A stretch of 64,000 nt of DNA, taken from assembly GCA_003215555.1 (NCBI GenBank), contig QCKE01000004.1, positions 85,639 through 149,638 of the forward strand, given 5' to 3'. The position numbers and the translations under genes were made by a program. This stretch comes from Prochlorococcus sp. AG-409-K04 (GTDB lineage: Bacteria > Cyanobacteriota > Cyanobacteriia > PCC-6307 > Cyanobiaceae). The notes beneath the pieces were generated by a model that saw only the letters and a list, made by a program, of their open reading frames with translations, was not told the DNA's origin and did not search any database. Within the stretch, counting starts at the first letter, position 1. Each line of letters begins with the position of its first letter. Positions 9,045 to 18,586 of this stretch are shown piece by piece.

Positions 9045-9650
9045 TTAAGAAAAACATTGATTCAAAAAGCTTTGTATTTCGGAATATAGTTCTATAGGAA
9101 TTTCATGAGAACCTTCAAAGACTTTAAATTGAAAAGCAGTATTGCTCTGATCAAATAATCGACGAAGCTCTATAAATGCATTAATTGGTACAACAGAATC
9201 TTCTTCACCATGTGTAAGAAAAACTGGTGGAGATTTTTTTAATGGATTCAATTCAGGGTGGGGATAAGCACTACAACCGACGATTCCACCTAATTGCATA
9301 TTTACACCTGATGACAAAGCCATTGCTCCTCCTTGAGAAAATCCAAGTAATACAGTTTTTTGCAAAGGAATGGATTTGGAGGAAAGCTTTCCCAAACGAT
9401 CTCTGAGCTGCATAACAGACTTTTCAGCTTCCTCCCAATTAGGAGGAAATAAGCCATACCATTGCCTCCCAATGCCTTGAGGATGCTTAAAAGGGGCCCG
9501 AATAGAAACCAATTCTATCTGCATGGAAAGATCCTTTATCAAATCTTTTCCTAAAGGGATTAAATCCTCAGCATCGGCTCCCCAACCATGTAACAAAACC
9601 AAACGATGCGAAGCAGTTTTAACAGGAAAATAAAAGACTTCTTCTCCCAT
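9045..9650 (-). CDS. Alpha/beta hydrolase, carboxylesterase/phospholipase type
   Basis: About 201 residues, serine hydrolase. The nucleophile elbow GFSQGG places S105, followed by D151 in THGEEDSVVP and H182 in EGSHEIP, a complete catalytic triad. The HGWGAD segment (21-26) supplies the oxyanion loop. This is the small cytosolic carboxylesterase / acyl-protein thioesterase-like group; the substrate is unknown. The ATG at 9650 is preferred over the adjacent TTG at 9653. It is divergent from purH with about 60 bp between starts. Confidence 0.85.
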   Translation of the reverse strand: MGEEVFYFPVKTASHRLVLLHGWGADAEDLIPLGKDLIKDLSMQIELVSIRAPFKHPQGIGRQWYGLFPPNWEEAEKSVMQLRDRLGKLSSKSIPLQKTVLLGFSQGGAMALSSGVNMQLGGIVGCSAYPHPELNPLKKSPPVFLTHGEEDSVVPINAFIELRRLFDQSNTAFQFKVFEGSHEIPIELYSEIQSFLNQCFS

Positions 9651-9709
9651 CAAGCAAATTCGGTCGCTAAAGATTAAGTTAACTCTTGGAATGCCTTTAT
9701 TTTTCTCTT

Positions 9710-11263
9710 ATGCAACCACTCGCATTATTAAGCGTTTCCAACAAAGACGGAATAATTCCTTTAGCGAAGGAACTTACTGAACAATACGGATATGAAATTA
9801 TTTCAAGTGGAGGAACTGCGAAAACTTTAGAAGCAGCATCTATACCAGTTCTTCGTGTGACTGAATACACTGATTCTCCTGAAATCTTAGAGGGTCGAGT
9901 AAAAACTCTGCATCCTAAAGTGCATGGTGGAATACTTGCCAAGAAAGGGAATCAATCCCATGACCGTGATCTTTCAAAACATAAGATTAGATCTATCGAT
10001 TTAGTAGTCGTAAATCTTTATCCTTTTAAAGAAACTATTGCAAATCCAAATTCTGACTGGGAAGACGCGATTGAAAATATAGATATTGGCGGTCCTGCAA
10101 TGGTTAGAGCCGCAGCTAAAAACCATGAATCAGTTACTGTTTTAACCAATCCAAATCAATACAAATTATTCCTTAATGCCTTGCAGAATAATTCTCTAAA
10201 TCAAACTATGCGAAGAGAATTTGCACTACAGGCATTTGAACATACTGGAAGTTACGACATTGCAATAAGCAAATGGATGAAAGAAACAGTCAAAGAACAA
10301 TCCTCAGAATGGCTAGAAAGCCTCCCACTTAAGCAAACTCTTAGATATGGGGAAAACCCCCACCAAAAGGCAGCTTGGTATGGAAGCAATGATCAAGGAT
10401 GGGGAGGAGTAGAGCAATTACAAGGCAAAGAACTTAGTACAAACAATTTATTAGATTTAGAAGCTGCAATATCAACAATCAGAGAATTTGGCTATCAAGA
10501 AAATCTTAATAACAATTCTAAAAAAGCAGCGGTCGTAATTAAACATACAAATCCATGTGGTATCGCAATCGGGGAATCTGTATCATCAGCACTAACTAAA
10601 GCTCTTGATGCAGATCGAACCAGCGCTTTTGGAGGAATAGTTGCTATAAATTCTTCTGTAGATCTCCTTGCAGCCACTGAATTAAAAAGCCTATTTTTAG
10701 AATGCGTAGTTGCTCCAAGTTTTGATAATGAAGCAATCGAAATTCTTTCAGAGAAAAAAAATTTAAGGCTTTTAAAACTAGATAAAACATGTATAGAGAA
10801 AGCTGAAAGAAGACATATTAGAAGTATCCTTGGAGGCTTAGTAATTCAAGAAAGTGATGATGAAGAAATAGATACAAACACATGGGAAATAGTTACTCAA
10901 AAGGAACCAAGTGCTTCCGAAAAAGAAGATTTAATCTTTGCTTGGAAAGCCGTAAGGCACATAAGATCTAATGCAATAGCTATTGCATACTCAGGTCAAA
11001 CTATTGGAATAGGAGCTGGCCAAATGAATAGAGTTGGATCCGCTAAAATAGCTTTGGAAGCAGCTGGGGATAAAGCTGCTCAAGCTGTTCTTGCTAGTGA
11101 TGGATTTTTCCCTTTCGACGATACAGTTAGAATTGCTGCAAAATATGGAATCAAAGCAATTATCCAACCTGGAGGAAGCATTAGAGACGATTTATCTATT
11201 CAAGCGTGCAATGAATTGAATATTTCAATGATCTTTACTAGAAAAAGACATTTTTTGCATTAA
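9710..11263 (+). CDS. purH: AICAR transformylase / IMP cyclohydrolase
   Basis: PurH carries out the last two steps of purine synthesis: formylation of AICAR using 10-formyl-THF, then ring closure to IMP. The N-terminal cyclohydrolase (MGS-like, about 1-145) contains LLSVSNKDG and [13 protein letters not shown]. The C-terminal transformylase part contains [14 protein letters not shown] and KHTNPCG, which carry the catalytic lysine-histidine pair. I chose ATG 9710 ([11 protein letters not shown]), giving 517 residues as usual. A TTG at 9686 would add eight unlikely residues. Confidence 0.97.
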   Translation: MQPLALLSVSNKDGIIPLAKELTEQYGYEIISSGGTAKTLEAASIPVLRVTEYTDSPEILEGRVKTLHPKVHGGILAKKGNQSHDRDLSKHKIRSIDLVVVNLYPFKETIANPNSDWEDAIENIDIGGPAMVRAAAKNHESVTVLTNPNQYKLFLNALQNNSLNQTMRREFALQAFEHTGSYDIAISKWMKETVKEQSSEWLESLPLKQTLRYGENPHQKAAWYGSNDQGWGGVEQLQGKELSTNNLLDLEAAISTIREFGYQENLNNNSKKAAVVIKHTNPCGIAIGESVSSALTKALDADRTSAFGGIVAINSSVDLLAATELKSLFLECVVAPSFDNEAIEILSEKKNLRLLKLDKTCIEKAERRHIRSILGGLVIQESDDEEIDTNTWEIVTQKEPSASEKEDLIFAWKAVRHIRSNAIAIAYSGQTIGIGAGQMNRVGSAKIALEAAGDKAAQAVLASDGFFPFDDTVRIAAKYGIKAIIQPGGSIRDDLSIQACNELNISMIFTRKRHFLH

Positions 11264-11285
11264 TAAATGGAAAAATCATTTTCAA

Positions 11286-11846
11286 TCAATTTTCTCCGCT
11301 TTTAGGGTAATAAGTTACTTTATTTGCTTTGCGAAATGCTGCTAGCCTTCCTGGACCAGCACATAGAAAATACAATGAGATAAAAGCATAGATCGCTGAC
11401 AACTCAAATGCGTAATTGTGACCATCAACTACTGCTATAGGGAACCCTTCCAAACCTGTGTCACGTAAATGAAAATAAATAGCAAATAACATTGTATTTA
11501 ATAGGCCCAACGAACAAAGTCTTGTGAAAACTCCCAAAGCCAATCCTAAAGGACACACAATCTGAGTTATCCCAGCTGCAAATGTCCAAATAATTGGATC
11601 ACCAGGAAGAAAAGCAAAGTATTTACCTACCACAAATTCTGCAAAGCCCTGAGGGTCTTGTAATTTTTCCAAACCATGATGAATCATAAATAGACTGAAC
11701 CCAACTCTCAATATAAAAATGGACAGTTCTCCTAAAATATTCACCTCACCATTAGATGGATTTGCAACAACCACTTCCACCTTTTGTGTTTGATTAGATT
11801 TAGAAGAATCCGAATCCTGAGAATTAAATCTGCCTGAATCAGCCAT
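11286..11846 (-). CDS. DoxX family membrane protein
   Basis: 186 residues. The polar N-terminal 30 or so residues, rich in S, N and Q, precede about four membrane segments. RVGFSLFMIHHGLEKLQDP (about 47-65) is typical of the DoxX family. The family includes quinone-linked oxidoreductase partners, but most members, including this one, have no defined role. The gene is convergent with purH and monocistronic. No terminator with a clear T run was seen between them. Confidence 0.8.
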   Translation of the reverse strand: MADSGRFNSQDSDSSKSNQTQKVEVVVANPSNGEVNILGELSIFILRVGFSLFMIHHGLEKLQDPQGFAEFVVGKYFAFLPGDPIIWTFAAGITQIVCPLGLALGVFTRLCSLGLLNTMLFAIYFHLRDTGLEGFPIAVVDGHNYAFELSAIYAFISLYFLCAGPGRLAAFRKANKVTYYPKSGEN

Positions 11847-12008
11847 CTTTCATAAGCATTAGATTTCTATATTAATTGCTAATAGGCAATAACCGTGAAT
11901 CACAATTAATTTTCAATACATAAATTAAATACCTAAAATTATTTATATTTATTTTAATTTCCAGTAAATATTCAATTAACTAATTGATTATTTATTTAGA
12001 AGTGTAAT

Positions 12009-13208
12009 TTATTTCTCCGCAAGAGTTATAAGTTTTTGAATCACATGTTCAACTATCCTATCTGGAGTAGATGCGCCAGAAGTAATGCCAACATTAACTT
12101 CTCCACTAGGCAAAAAAGCAGGTTCAACTGTTAACTCATTTCCAAGAGGTTTATGAGTAATAGTATTATCCTCCTCACCAATTCTTTCGGGAGTATCTAT
12201 GTGGAAAGAACGTATTCCTTTCGACAGTGCAATCTCTTGAAGATGTGTCGTATTAGAGGAATTAAATCCACCAATTACCACTAAAAGATCAAGAGGTTCA
12301 TCAACCAAAGAAAACATTGCATCTTGTCTTTCCTCTGTAGCATCACAAATAGTATTAAAGGCTAAGAAGTGTTGACTCAATTCTGCAGGGCCATATTTTC
12401 TTAACATGGTTTTTTCAAAAAGTCTTCCTATCTCTTCTGTTTCACTCTTAAGCATTGTCGTTTGATTTGCAACCCCTAGTCTCGCTAAATCCTTATCTGG
12501 ATCAAAACCTTGCGAAGAAGCTTTTGCAAATCGTCTAAGAAATTCATCTCGATTTCCTTCACCTAAAATGTAATCAGAGACATATTGTGCTTCTTGAAGG
12601 TCTAAAACAACTAAATATGTTCCGGCAAAAGAACTTGTAGCAAGAGTTTCTTCATGTTTAACCTTTCCATGAATAATTGAAGTGAATTCATGCTTCTTAT
12701 GTTTTTCAACTGTATGCCAAACCTTAGAGACCCAAGGACAAGTGGTGTCAATGATATGACAACCGCGCTCATGAAGGAGTTTCATCTCATGAACCGTTGC
12801 TCCAAAGGCAGGCAATATGACAACATCTCCATCTTGAACATCTGAAAAATCCTTAATGCCCTTTTCAGCGGAGATAAATCGAACATTCATATTCCTCAAA
12901 TGATCATTTACTGAAGGGTTATGAATAATCTCATTTGTTATCCAAATACTTTCTGTTGGATAGTGTCTTCTTGTTTCATAAGCCATTGCTACAGCTCGTT
13001 CAACGCCCCAACAGAAACCAAACGCCTCAGCAAGCTTAACCCTCAATCTTCCATGTTCTAACAAGTATCCGTTATCACGAATCGAAGCTATTAAACTACT
13101 CTGATAAGCTTTTTCAAGAGCCTGAGCACGTTTTGCCGGGGACTCAAATCCTCTACGATTATAGCGATCAGAATGATGGAGAGACCTCTTAAAAGCTTGA
13201 GTATCCAT
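12009..13208 (-). CDS. ispH: 4-hydroxy-3-methylbut-2-enyl diphosphate reductase
   Basis: IspH (LytB) makes IPP and DMAPP at the end of the MEP isoprenoid pathway, using a cluster held by three cysteines. From the ATG at 13208 (MDTQAFKR) the cysteines are C66 ([10 protein letters not shown]), C157 ([10 protein letters not shown]) and C288 ([10 protein letters not shown]). The protein is about 399 residues, the long cyanobacterial/plant form rather than the about 315-residue proteobacterial form. An in-frame ATG at 13214 is an alternative start. Reductant would come from ferredoxin, as known for this group. It lies downstream of amt, separated from it by a strong terminator. Confidence 0.96.
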   Translation of the reverse strand: MDTQAFKRSLHHSDRYNRRGFESPAKRAQALEKAYQSSLIASIRDNGYLLEHGRLRVKLAEAFGFCWGVERAVAMAYETRRHYPTESIWITNEIIHNPSVNDHLRNMNVRFISAEKGIKDFSDVQDGDVVILPAFGATVHEMKLLHERGCHIIDTTCPWVSKVWHTVEKHKKHEFTSIIHGKVKHEETLATSSFAGTYLVVLDLQEAQYVSDYILGEGNRDEFLRRFAKASSQGFDPDKDLARLGVANQTTMLKSETEEIGRLFEKTMLRKYGPAELSQHFLAFNTICDATEERQDAMFSLVDEPLDLLVVIGGFNSSNTTHLQEIALSKGIRSFHIDTPERIGEEDNTITHKPLGNELTVEPAFLPSGEVNVGITSGASTPDRIVEHVIQKLITLAEK

Positions 13209-13262
13209 AGCCATTAAAGCTTCATTTATAATTAGACTCTATTATCAATAGGCAAAAACCAC

Positions 13263-13292
13263 AAAAAAGCCTGGTTTAGTACCAGGCTTTTT
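13263..13292 (-). terminator. Rho-independent terminator of amt
   Basis: Perfect 8-bp stem AGCCTGGT / ACCAGGCT with a 5-base loop, flanked by A and T runs. On the minus strand it ends in TTTTTT. It sits 19 bp after the amt stop and upstream of ispH, so it insulates the two genes. Confidence 0.9.
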
Positions 13293-13310
13293 GGAAATAA
13301 AAAGTTAAAT

Positions 13311-14780
13311 TTAATTTGATGAAGCAAAATCTGGATATGCCTCCATACCATGCTCACCAATATCAAGACCTTGGTTCTCTTCTTGTTCACTGACACGAAT
13401 CCCCCCAAAGAAACCGCCAATAACTGACCAAGCAATCCAACAAGTAACCACTGTCCAAATTGCATAAGCACCAGCACCAAGAGCTTGAATACCTAATTGT
13501 GATATTCCACCACCAGTAAACAAACCAAGTCCTTCACCAGTACCTTGTATATCAAAACCCCATAAACCAATAACTAAAGTCCCCCAAACACCACATACTC
13601 CATGAACTGAGAATGCTCCAACAGGATCATCAATACCAGCAGAGTCAAGGGCTCCAACAGCAAATACCACAATAATTCCACCAATTAGTCCTGCAAGCCA
13701 AGAGCCTCCAAGAGTTAAATTGGCACAGCCAGCAGTGATACTAACTAAACCAGCAAGAATTCCGTTGATGATCATTGTTAGATCTGGCTTGCCAGAAAAA
13801 ACTGTAGAAACCACAGTTGCACCAATAGCACCACCAGCTGCCGCAAGAGTTGTTGTCACTGCTACATAAGGAACCCACTGATCCATTGCCAACTGGGAGC
13901 CTGGATTAAATCCATACCATCCAATCCACAAAATCAATGCTCCAAGGGTTGCAATAGCCATATTGTGGCCAGGCATAGCTTGGGCCTTCCCATCAACATA
14001 TTTCCCAATTCTTGGACCTAACAACATTGCTCCTATTAAACCTGCCCATGCACCAACAGAATGAACAATAGAAGATCCTGCAAAATCAATAAATTCATGA
14101 TCGCCAATGCTATTCAACCAACCTCCATTCCACTCCCAACTTCCAGCAATTGGATAAATGAAAGCTGTTAATACAAGTGAAAAGACAATAAATTCTCCAA
14201 ATTTAACTCTCTCAGCAACTAAACCAGAAACAATTGTTGCTGCTGTTCCTGCAAATGCTGCTTGAAACAGGAAATCAACCGTTGGAACAAGATTTCCAGA
14301 TTCAACCATTTCAGCTGTAACAGTTGGATCAAGAAAAAGTCCTTTAAAATAAAGGAATCCTCCAAAAATCGAGTTTCCATACATTAATGAATAACCAACC
14401 ACCCAATATGCAGTTACTGCTAGCGAAAAAACAAAGAGATTTTTAGCAAGAATGTTTACAGCATTCTTTGAGCGGCACATGCCTGCTTCAACCATCGCAA
14501 ACCCAGCATTCATAAAAATGACAAGAATGGTTGCGATTAATAACCAAAGATTATTTGCCAAGAAAGCCGCATTTAATTCAGGCAACTCAGAAGCATGAGC
14601 TGAAAGATTAAATACACCTAGACCAAAAAGCGCCAAAGGAACGCAAGCAAGCCAAAGCAAAGAACGATGCGAGCTAAAACCTTTTATGCTCTTAAGAAGA
14701 ATCATCGGGCCTTCAAGGAGACTTGCCTCCTTAAGCCGTCTCATAGATCGCCTAGATGGCGATTTCGAAGCAATTGTCAT
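13311..14780 (-). CDS. amt: Ammonium transporter
   Basis: Amt-family ammonium channel/transporter of the plasma membrane, about 489 residues. From the ATG at 14780 there is a basic N-terminus, then a signal-peptide-like segment (LLWLACVPLALFGLGVF, cleavage near SAHA-SE), then about 11 membrane helices. Typical Amt motifs include NAGFAMVEAGMCRSKN, GFNPGSQLA and AFSVHGVCGVWGT; histidines in the last and in HSVGAW match the pore pair. A TTG at 14804 gives a longer, less likely start. Expression is likely controlled by NtcA through the site at 14868-14881. A terminator follows the gene. Confidence 0.95.
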   Translation of the reverse strand: MTIASKSPSRRSMRRLKEASLLEGPMILLKSIKGFSSHRSLLWLACVPLALFGLGVFNLSAHASELPELNAAFLANNLWLLIATILVIFMNAGFAMVEAGMCRSKNAVNILAKNLFVFSLAVTAYWVVGYSLMYGNSIFGGFLYFKGLFLDPTVTAEMVESGNLVPTVDFLFQAAFAGTAATIVSGLVAERVKFGEFIVFSLVLTAFIYPIAGSWEWNGGWLNSIGDHEFIDFAGSSIVHSVGAWAGLIGAMLLGPRIGKYVDGKAQAMPGHNMAIATLGALILWIGWYGFNPGSQLAMDQWVPYVAVTTTLAAAGGAIGATVVSTVFSGKPDLTMIINGILAGLVSITAGCANLTLGGSWLAGLIGGIIVVFAVGALDSAGIDDPVGAFSVHGVCGVWGTLVIGLWGFDIQGTGEGLGLFTGGGISQLGIQALGAGAYAIWTVVTCWIAWSVIGGFFGGIRVSEQEENQGLDIGEHGMEAYPDFASSN

Positions 14781-14867
14781 AAAAAAAGAGAGAAATCTCC
14801 ACAAGATAAGCTGAAAAAGCTACAGCCTTCTTATATATAAATATGATGAGTTATTGACAACCACCTA

Positions 14868-14881
14868 GTAACTATTAATAC
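14868..14881 (-). promoter_or_regulatory. NtcA-binding site of the amt promoter
   Basis: On the minus strand the sequence is GTA-TTAATAGT-TAC, an exact match to the NtcA consensus GTA-N8-TAC. It is 88 bp before the amt start. About 22 bases further on is an AT-rich stretch (CATATTTATATA) fitting the -10 box, the spacing expected of NtcA-activated class II promoters. ntcA itself is at 28819-29502. Activation under nitrogen limitation is inferred from known NtcA biology. Confidence 0.8.
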
Positions 14882-15019
14882 ATTATTAAAGATTGGGTAG
14901 AGGGGAATCATACTTCCAGCCAATCCATAAAAAAATCTAGTAAATCTAGTTCTTTTATCTAAGATTCTTCATTTTATTTGCTTACAAAAAAATCAGTTGA
15001 TTCTAACTGCTGTAAAAAA

Positions 15020-15769
15020 TTACTCTTTCATCTGAAATGGCTTAAGCCCTTCCCACTTTATTTGATCTTTGTAGAAACTAAAGCAACAGGGTAAAACCTC
15101 AACGCCAGATGCAACAGCTAGTCTAAAAAGTTGGGCATATTCTGAATCTGCTGAATCCCCAGGAGCAAATAAGGAAACATCATTTCGACTAATACATGGA
15201 ACAAGGATTGCTCGTGCAGAAGGAACTTCAAACATCATCTCTTTCAAATGTTTCTGTCCTCTTAAAGTGACCGTGTCAGGAAATAAAGCCTTGGATCCCT
15301 TAGTCCAAGTTGTATTTTTGACTTCTATAAATATCTGTCGTTGATCTGCGTTAGCTTTATCTGGTGTCAGCAGTAAATCTATTCTACTTTTGCGATTCTT
15401 CCCATAAGAAACTTCATTTTTAATTTCAACAATTTCCCCTAATTCTTTAATTAAAAAGCCAGCTTCAATAACAAGTCTTATAAGTTTATTTGGCAAAGCA
15501 GTATTAACTCCAACCCAACATTCTCCTTTGTCAGACAAAACTAAGGACTGCTCCCATGACCAAGCTAATTTGCGTGATGGGGATGGAGCATAACGTAATC
15601 TCACTCGACCACCGGGATTCAAAACACTTTTCATTGGGCCAGTATTAGCACAATGAGCAGTTACTATTTCCCCATTTGCCAAGCGAATATCAGCTAAAAA
15701 ACGTTTATACCTTTTCAACAAGATGCCTTCAATTAAAGGCTCAAAAGTTGTAATCGTCTGACCAATCAT
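15020..15769 (-). CDS. sfsA: SfsA family DNA/RNA nuclease-like protein
   Basis: SfsA (sugar fermentation stimulation protein) family, nucleic-acid-binding with a PD-(D/E)XK-like fold. From ATG 15769 (MIGQTITTFEPL) it is 249 residues, close to the usual length; an upstream ATG at 15823 would add 18 residues. Recognisable segments are KRYKRFLADI, CANTGPM and SRIDLLL followed by IFIEVKNTTW, the last holding the E-x-K of the presumed active site. The biological role in cyanobacteria is unknown. It is divergent from murJ. Confidence 0.87.
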   Translation of the reverse strand: MIGQTITTFEPLIEGILLKRYKRFLADIRLANGEIVTAHCANTGPMKSVLNPGGRVRLRYAPSPSRKLAWSWEQSLVLSDKGECWVGVNTALPNKLIRLVIEAGFLIKELGEIVEIKNEVSYGKNRKSRIDLLLTPDKANADQRQIFIEVKNTTWTKGSKALFPDTVTLRGQKHLKEMMFEVPSARAILVPCISRNDVSLFAPGDSADSEYAQLFRLAVASGVEVLPCCFSFYKDQIKWEGLKPFQMKE

Positions 15770-15852
15770 GAAAAGTAGAATTCCCTTGAATACATTCAAA
15801 GAATCTATTTTAGAAATGTTCAAAATTTCATGAAATATAGCAGTCTTACGCT

Positions 15853-17469
15853 ATGAAAACCTCCTTAAAGAGCACTTCGGCTCTAATAAGCCTTGGGACA
15901 ATGCTTAGTAAAGCAGGAGGATTGCTAAGGCAAGTAGTTCTTGCTGCTGTGTTTGGAGTCGGCTCAGCATACGATGCCTACAATTATGCATATATTTTAC
16001 CTGGTTTTTTTCTTATCCTCGTAGGAGGTCTCAATGGCCCATTGCACAATGGAATCGTTACAGTTCTAAGTCGAAAAAACAATAAAGAAAGAAATCATAT
16101 TATTTGCTCAATAAATACAGCAATATTTTGTTTATTTATAATTTTTAGTGGAATTTTATTTTTTGCTGCAGATTCAATAATTCATATTGTTGGACCAGGA
16201 CTTGATTTCAGTACTCATCAAATCGCAGTTCAACAAATTAAAATAATGTCTCCTATTATTTTGCTATCAGGAATGATAGGTATTGGATTTGGTGCACTAA
16301 ATGCAAGTAATGAGTTTTTTATTCCGTCAATATCACCATTAATTTCTAGCTTCATATTAATAACTTCAGTAATTATATTTTGGCTAATAAATGCTCAATC
16401 ATTAGAAGCCATTGACCTTAATTACCAAGGTGGATTAGTTTTAGCAAAAGCAACATTGATAGGAGCATTAATACAATTTCTAATTCAGATCCCATTGTTA
16501 AGAAAAAAGAGATTGTTTAAATTCAAAATAATTTTTGATTGGACAAATTCAGGCATAAAAGAAGTTTGGAAAATCATTATTCCAGCGACACTATCATCAG
16601 GAATGCTACAAATAAATGTTTTTACCGATCTATTTTTTGCATCAAATATAGCAGGTGCAGCAGCAGGTCTAAGCTATGCGAATTTCTTAATCCAAGCTCC
16701 CCTAGGTATAATATCTAACACTATTTTATTACCTTTATTGCCAATATTTTCCAAACTAAATAGCAAGAATGATAAGAAAAATCTCATCAAAAGTATAAGG
16801 CAAGGTTTTATATATTGTTCGGCAAGCATGATATGTTTAGGTTCAATTTTCATAGTCAATAGTGAATCTATTACACAACTATCTTTAGGTAGAGGGATGT
16901 TTGATAATAATGCAATAAATTTCGTTTCAGGCTTGTTAATTTGTTATGGATTAGGAATGCCTGTGTACCTTCTTAGAGACTTACTAGTGCGTATCTTTTA
17001 TGCTATAGACAAAAGTCATATACCTTTCAAAGTATCAACCTTCGGTATATTAATTAATATTTTACTTGACTGGATTATGGTCACAAAGGAGATACCAATT
17101 GGTGATGGGTTATCAATTAATCTAGGAGCAAAAGGACTAGTTCTTGCTACTGCAGGTGTCAATATATTTGCATGCATTTCATTATTATTAAGTTTAAAAC
17201 AAAGTCTATCAACCATCCCCTTAAGAGGATGGTTGATAGACTTTGTTAAATTATTACTATGTGGTCTATTCTCAGGTTTAATTACCTGGAAATTGAACAC
17301 GATTAACTATCTACCTGCTAATAATTTTTTCTGGGAATTAATTCAAGTATTTATTTCAACAATCACAAGTTTTTTAACCTTTATTTTTTCCGCAAGATTC
17401 ATAGGTATAGATGAGATGACAAATTTAACTAAATTGTTAGGTAGCAAATTTACTCATCGTTTAAAGTGA
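15853..17469 (+). CDS. murJ: Lipid II flippase MurJ
   Basis: 538-residue MurJ/MviN polytopic membrane protein of the MOP exporter superfamily, about 14 hydrophobic segments. It moves lipid II across the plasma membrane for peptidoglycan synthesis. The N-terminus TMLSKAGGLLRQVVLAAVFG (residues 17-36) matches the family start, with the functional arginine in GLLRQ. Residues 450-466 are encoded by a perfect inverted repeat (17198-17247), described among the findings. The last 20 bp overlap the convergent small gene at 17450. Confidence 0.93.
   Translation: MKTSLKSTSALISLGTMLSKAGGLLRQVVLAAVFGVGSAYDAYNYAYILPGFFLILVGGLNGPLHNGIVTVLSRKNNKERNHIICSINTAIFCLFIIFSGILFFAADSIIHIVGPGLDFSTHQIAVQQIKIMSPIILLSGMIGIGFGALNASNEFFIPSISPLISSFILITSVIIFWLINAQSLEAIDLNYQGGLVLAKATLIGALIQFLIQIPLLRKKRLFKFKIIFDWTNSGIKEVWKIIIPATLSSGMLQINVFTDLFFASNIAGAAAGLSYANFLIQAPLGIISNTILLPLLPIFSKLNSKNDKKNLIKSIRQGFIYCSASMICLGSIFIVNSESITQLSLGRGMFDNNAINFVSGLLICYGLGMPVYLLRDLLVRIFYAIDKSHIPFKVSTFGILINILLDWIMVTKEIPIGDGLSINLGAKGLVLATAGVNIFACISLLLSLKQSLSTIPLRGWLIDFVKLLLCGLFSGLITWKLNTINYLPANNFFWELIQVFISTITSFLTFIFSARFIGIDEMTNLTKLLGSKFTHRLK
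17198..17247. repeat. Perfect 21-bp inverted repeat inside murJ
   Basis: Arms 17198-17218 and 17227-17247 are exact reverse complements (21 of 21), separated by the 8-base loop CCTTAAGA. The left arm codes for KQSLSTI and the right arm for GWLIDFV, in a loop and the start of a late membrane helix. As RNA it would form a very stable hairpin in the murJ message. There is no T run, so it is not a normal terminator. Confidence 0.95.
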
Positions 17470-17713
17470 TATTTCTTTCTTCTCTAATTCGAAGAGGTAT
17501 ATTCAAAGAATCACCTCCTTCCAAGAAAGGTCCTTTAACAGAAATGATTCTTGCTTCTATACCAAATTCTTGAAAAGCATTTTCCATTTCATGAATAAGT
17601 GCTTTTTCTACTTGAGATTCTGCATCCGTCACTTTCCCTATAAGTCGTTCTCCTAGTTGTCCAACTTCTCTTCGAACAACTTCACGAGCATTTGTAACCT
17701 CAATGATCAGCAT
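17450..17713 (-). CDS. Conserved cyanobacterial protein, function unknown
   Basis: 87 residues, soluble, charged. The N-terminal half is predicted helical (VTNAREVVRREVGQLGERL, then VTDAESQVEKALIHEME), and the C-terminal half alternates in a beta-like way (GIEARIISVKGPFLEGGDSL). I recall similar short proteins in marine Synechococcus but know no function. It is the last of three small minus-strand genes (18051, 17738, 17450), 24 bp after the one before it. The C-terminal 20 bp overlap the end of murJ. Confidence 0.7.
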   Translation of the reverse strand: MLIIEVTNAREVVRREVGQLGERLIGKVTDAESQVEKALIHEMENAFQEFGIEARIISVKGPFLEGGDSLNIPLRIREERNITLNDE

Positions 17714-17737
17714 ATAAAAGCCCTCAACAAAACAACC

Positions 17738-18028
17738 TTATCTGCAATAGGGGTCCAAAATCTCTTCTAACTCAGAAATTTGGCCAGAAGCAATCAATCT
17801 AGACAATGGAATTTTTATATTCCCTCCTCCTATTTTTACTTGAACCCCTTCAAATGCTTTTCTCGCGGCAATATTAGTTCCATGTTTTAAATGAATATTA
17901 CATTCTATTGCTAAAGCTTCTGAAAGCCCAGCATCTCCCAAATAAAGGCGCCAATTCTCAATTTGAAGACAAATCCTATCGGCAATGAGACTTTCCAAAT
18001 CTCTCAATTGATGAGGATTAAGAGTCAT
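17738..18028 (-). CDS. DUF3181-like small protein
   Basis: 96 residues. The stretch ICLQIENWRLYLGDAGLSEALA (residues 19-40) resembles the cyanobacterial DUF3181 family, in which a LYLxDA motif is conserved; the assignment is from memory. The second half (about 50-95) ends LEEILDPYC. There is no signal peptide or membrane segment. It is the middle gene of a likely three-gene operon with the membrane protein at 18051 and the protein at 17450. No function is known to me. Confidence 0.65.
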   Translation of the reverse strand: MTLNPHQLRDLESLIADRICLQIENWRLYLGDAGLSEALAIECNIHLKHGTNIAARKAFEGVQVKIGGGNIKIPLSRLIASGQISELEEILDPYCR

Positions 18029-18050
18029 AGTAAATACGTTTGAAGTTCAA

Positions 18051-18320
18051 TCATTCTGATAGATCTTCCAAAAGTGGTTTTTTTTCAGTAGAAGAAGGCC
18101 TACGCAAGATCACAAAAACCAAGTGAGCAGTCAAGAAAAGCAGCCAAATCCCAGTAATCCATTGAAGATGAGACCAAGGATGTCGAATTTGTTGAACCAA
18201 CCAAAGTCCACTATTCACTGCAGCAAAGGCCATTGCATGAATAGTCAAATTAACTATTCGCGAAAAGTGCAAATAAAGCGGATCTGAAGGATCCCCGTTT
18301 CCATACCACCTCAAAGGCAT
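18051..18320 (-). CDS. Small two-helix membrane protein, unknown
   Basis: 89 residues. The N-terminus is polar (MPLRWYGNGDPSDPLYLHF). Two hydrophobic helices follow at about 20-42 (RIVNLTIHAMAFAAVNSGLW) and 53-72 (QWITGIWLLFLTAHLVFVIL), with a charged tail. The short, well-composed frame, its ATG start and tight spacing to the next gene (22 bp) support it as real. It heads the minus-strand trio. Function is not recognised. Confidence 0.65.
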   Translation of the reverse strand: MPLRWYGNGDPSDPLYLHFSRIVNLTIHAMAFAAVNSGLWLVQQIRHPWSHLQWITGIWLLFLTAHLVFVILRRPSSTEKKPLLEDLSE

Positions 18321-18395
18321 TTGATTTTTAACTGTAATTTTGTCTTCATCCTATAATCGACAAAGAGTATCTTCAAATTCTTAATTGAAGTTCAA

Positions 18396-18469
18396 GCGCC
18401 TGTAGCTCAGCGGATTAGAGCATCTGACTACGGATCAGAGGGTCGGGAGTTCGAATCTCTCCAGGCGCG
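18396..18469 (+). tRNA. tRNA-Arg (ACG)
   Basis: Acceptor GCGCCTG (18396-18402) pairs with CAGGCGC (18462-18468), discriminator G. The D arm contains GTAGCTCAGCGGATTAGAGC. The anticodon stem TCTGA/TCAGA encloses CTACGGA with anticodon ACG at 18430-18432, and the T arm has GTTCGAATC. A34 is expected to be edited to inosine. No CCA is encoded. Confidence 0.97.
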
Positions 18470-18586
18470 TTTCCCTTTGTTTTTAATGTGTTCAACACAC
18501 AAACTCAACATTAAAGAAGGATTTTCTTGTTTTAAGTCAAGCTTTGATTACTATCCCTTCAGTGCAATTTAAAAGAAACTAGAACC

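Noticed and set aside
10971..10988. Perfect 18-bp palindrome ATGCAATAG/CTATTGCAT inside purH
   Set aside because: An 18-bp palindrome is expected by chance about once in a few such windows, and it codes for ordinary conserved residues (NAIAIA).
13232..13480. 82-codon open frame on the minus strand at the end of amt
   Set aside because: It lies almost entirely inside amt in another frame and across its terminator; the product has no recognisable features.
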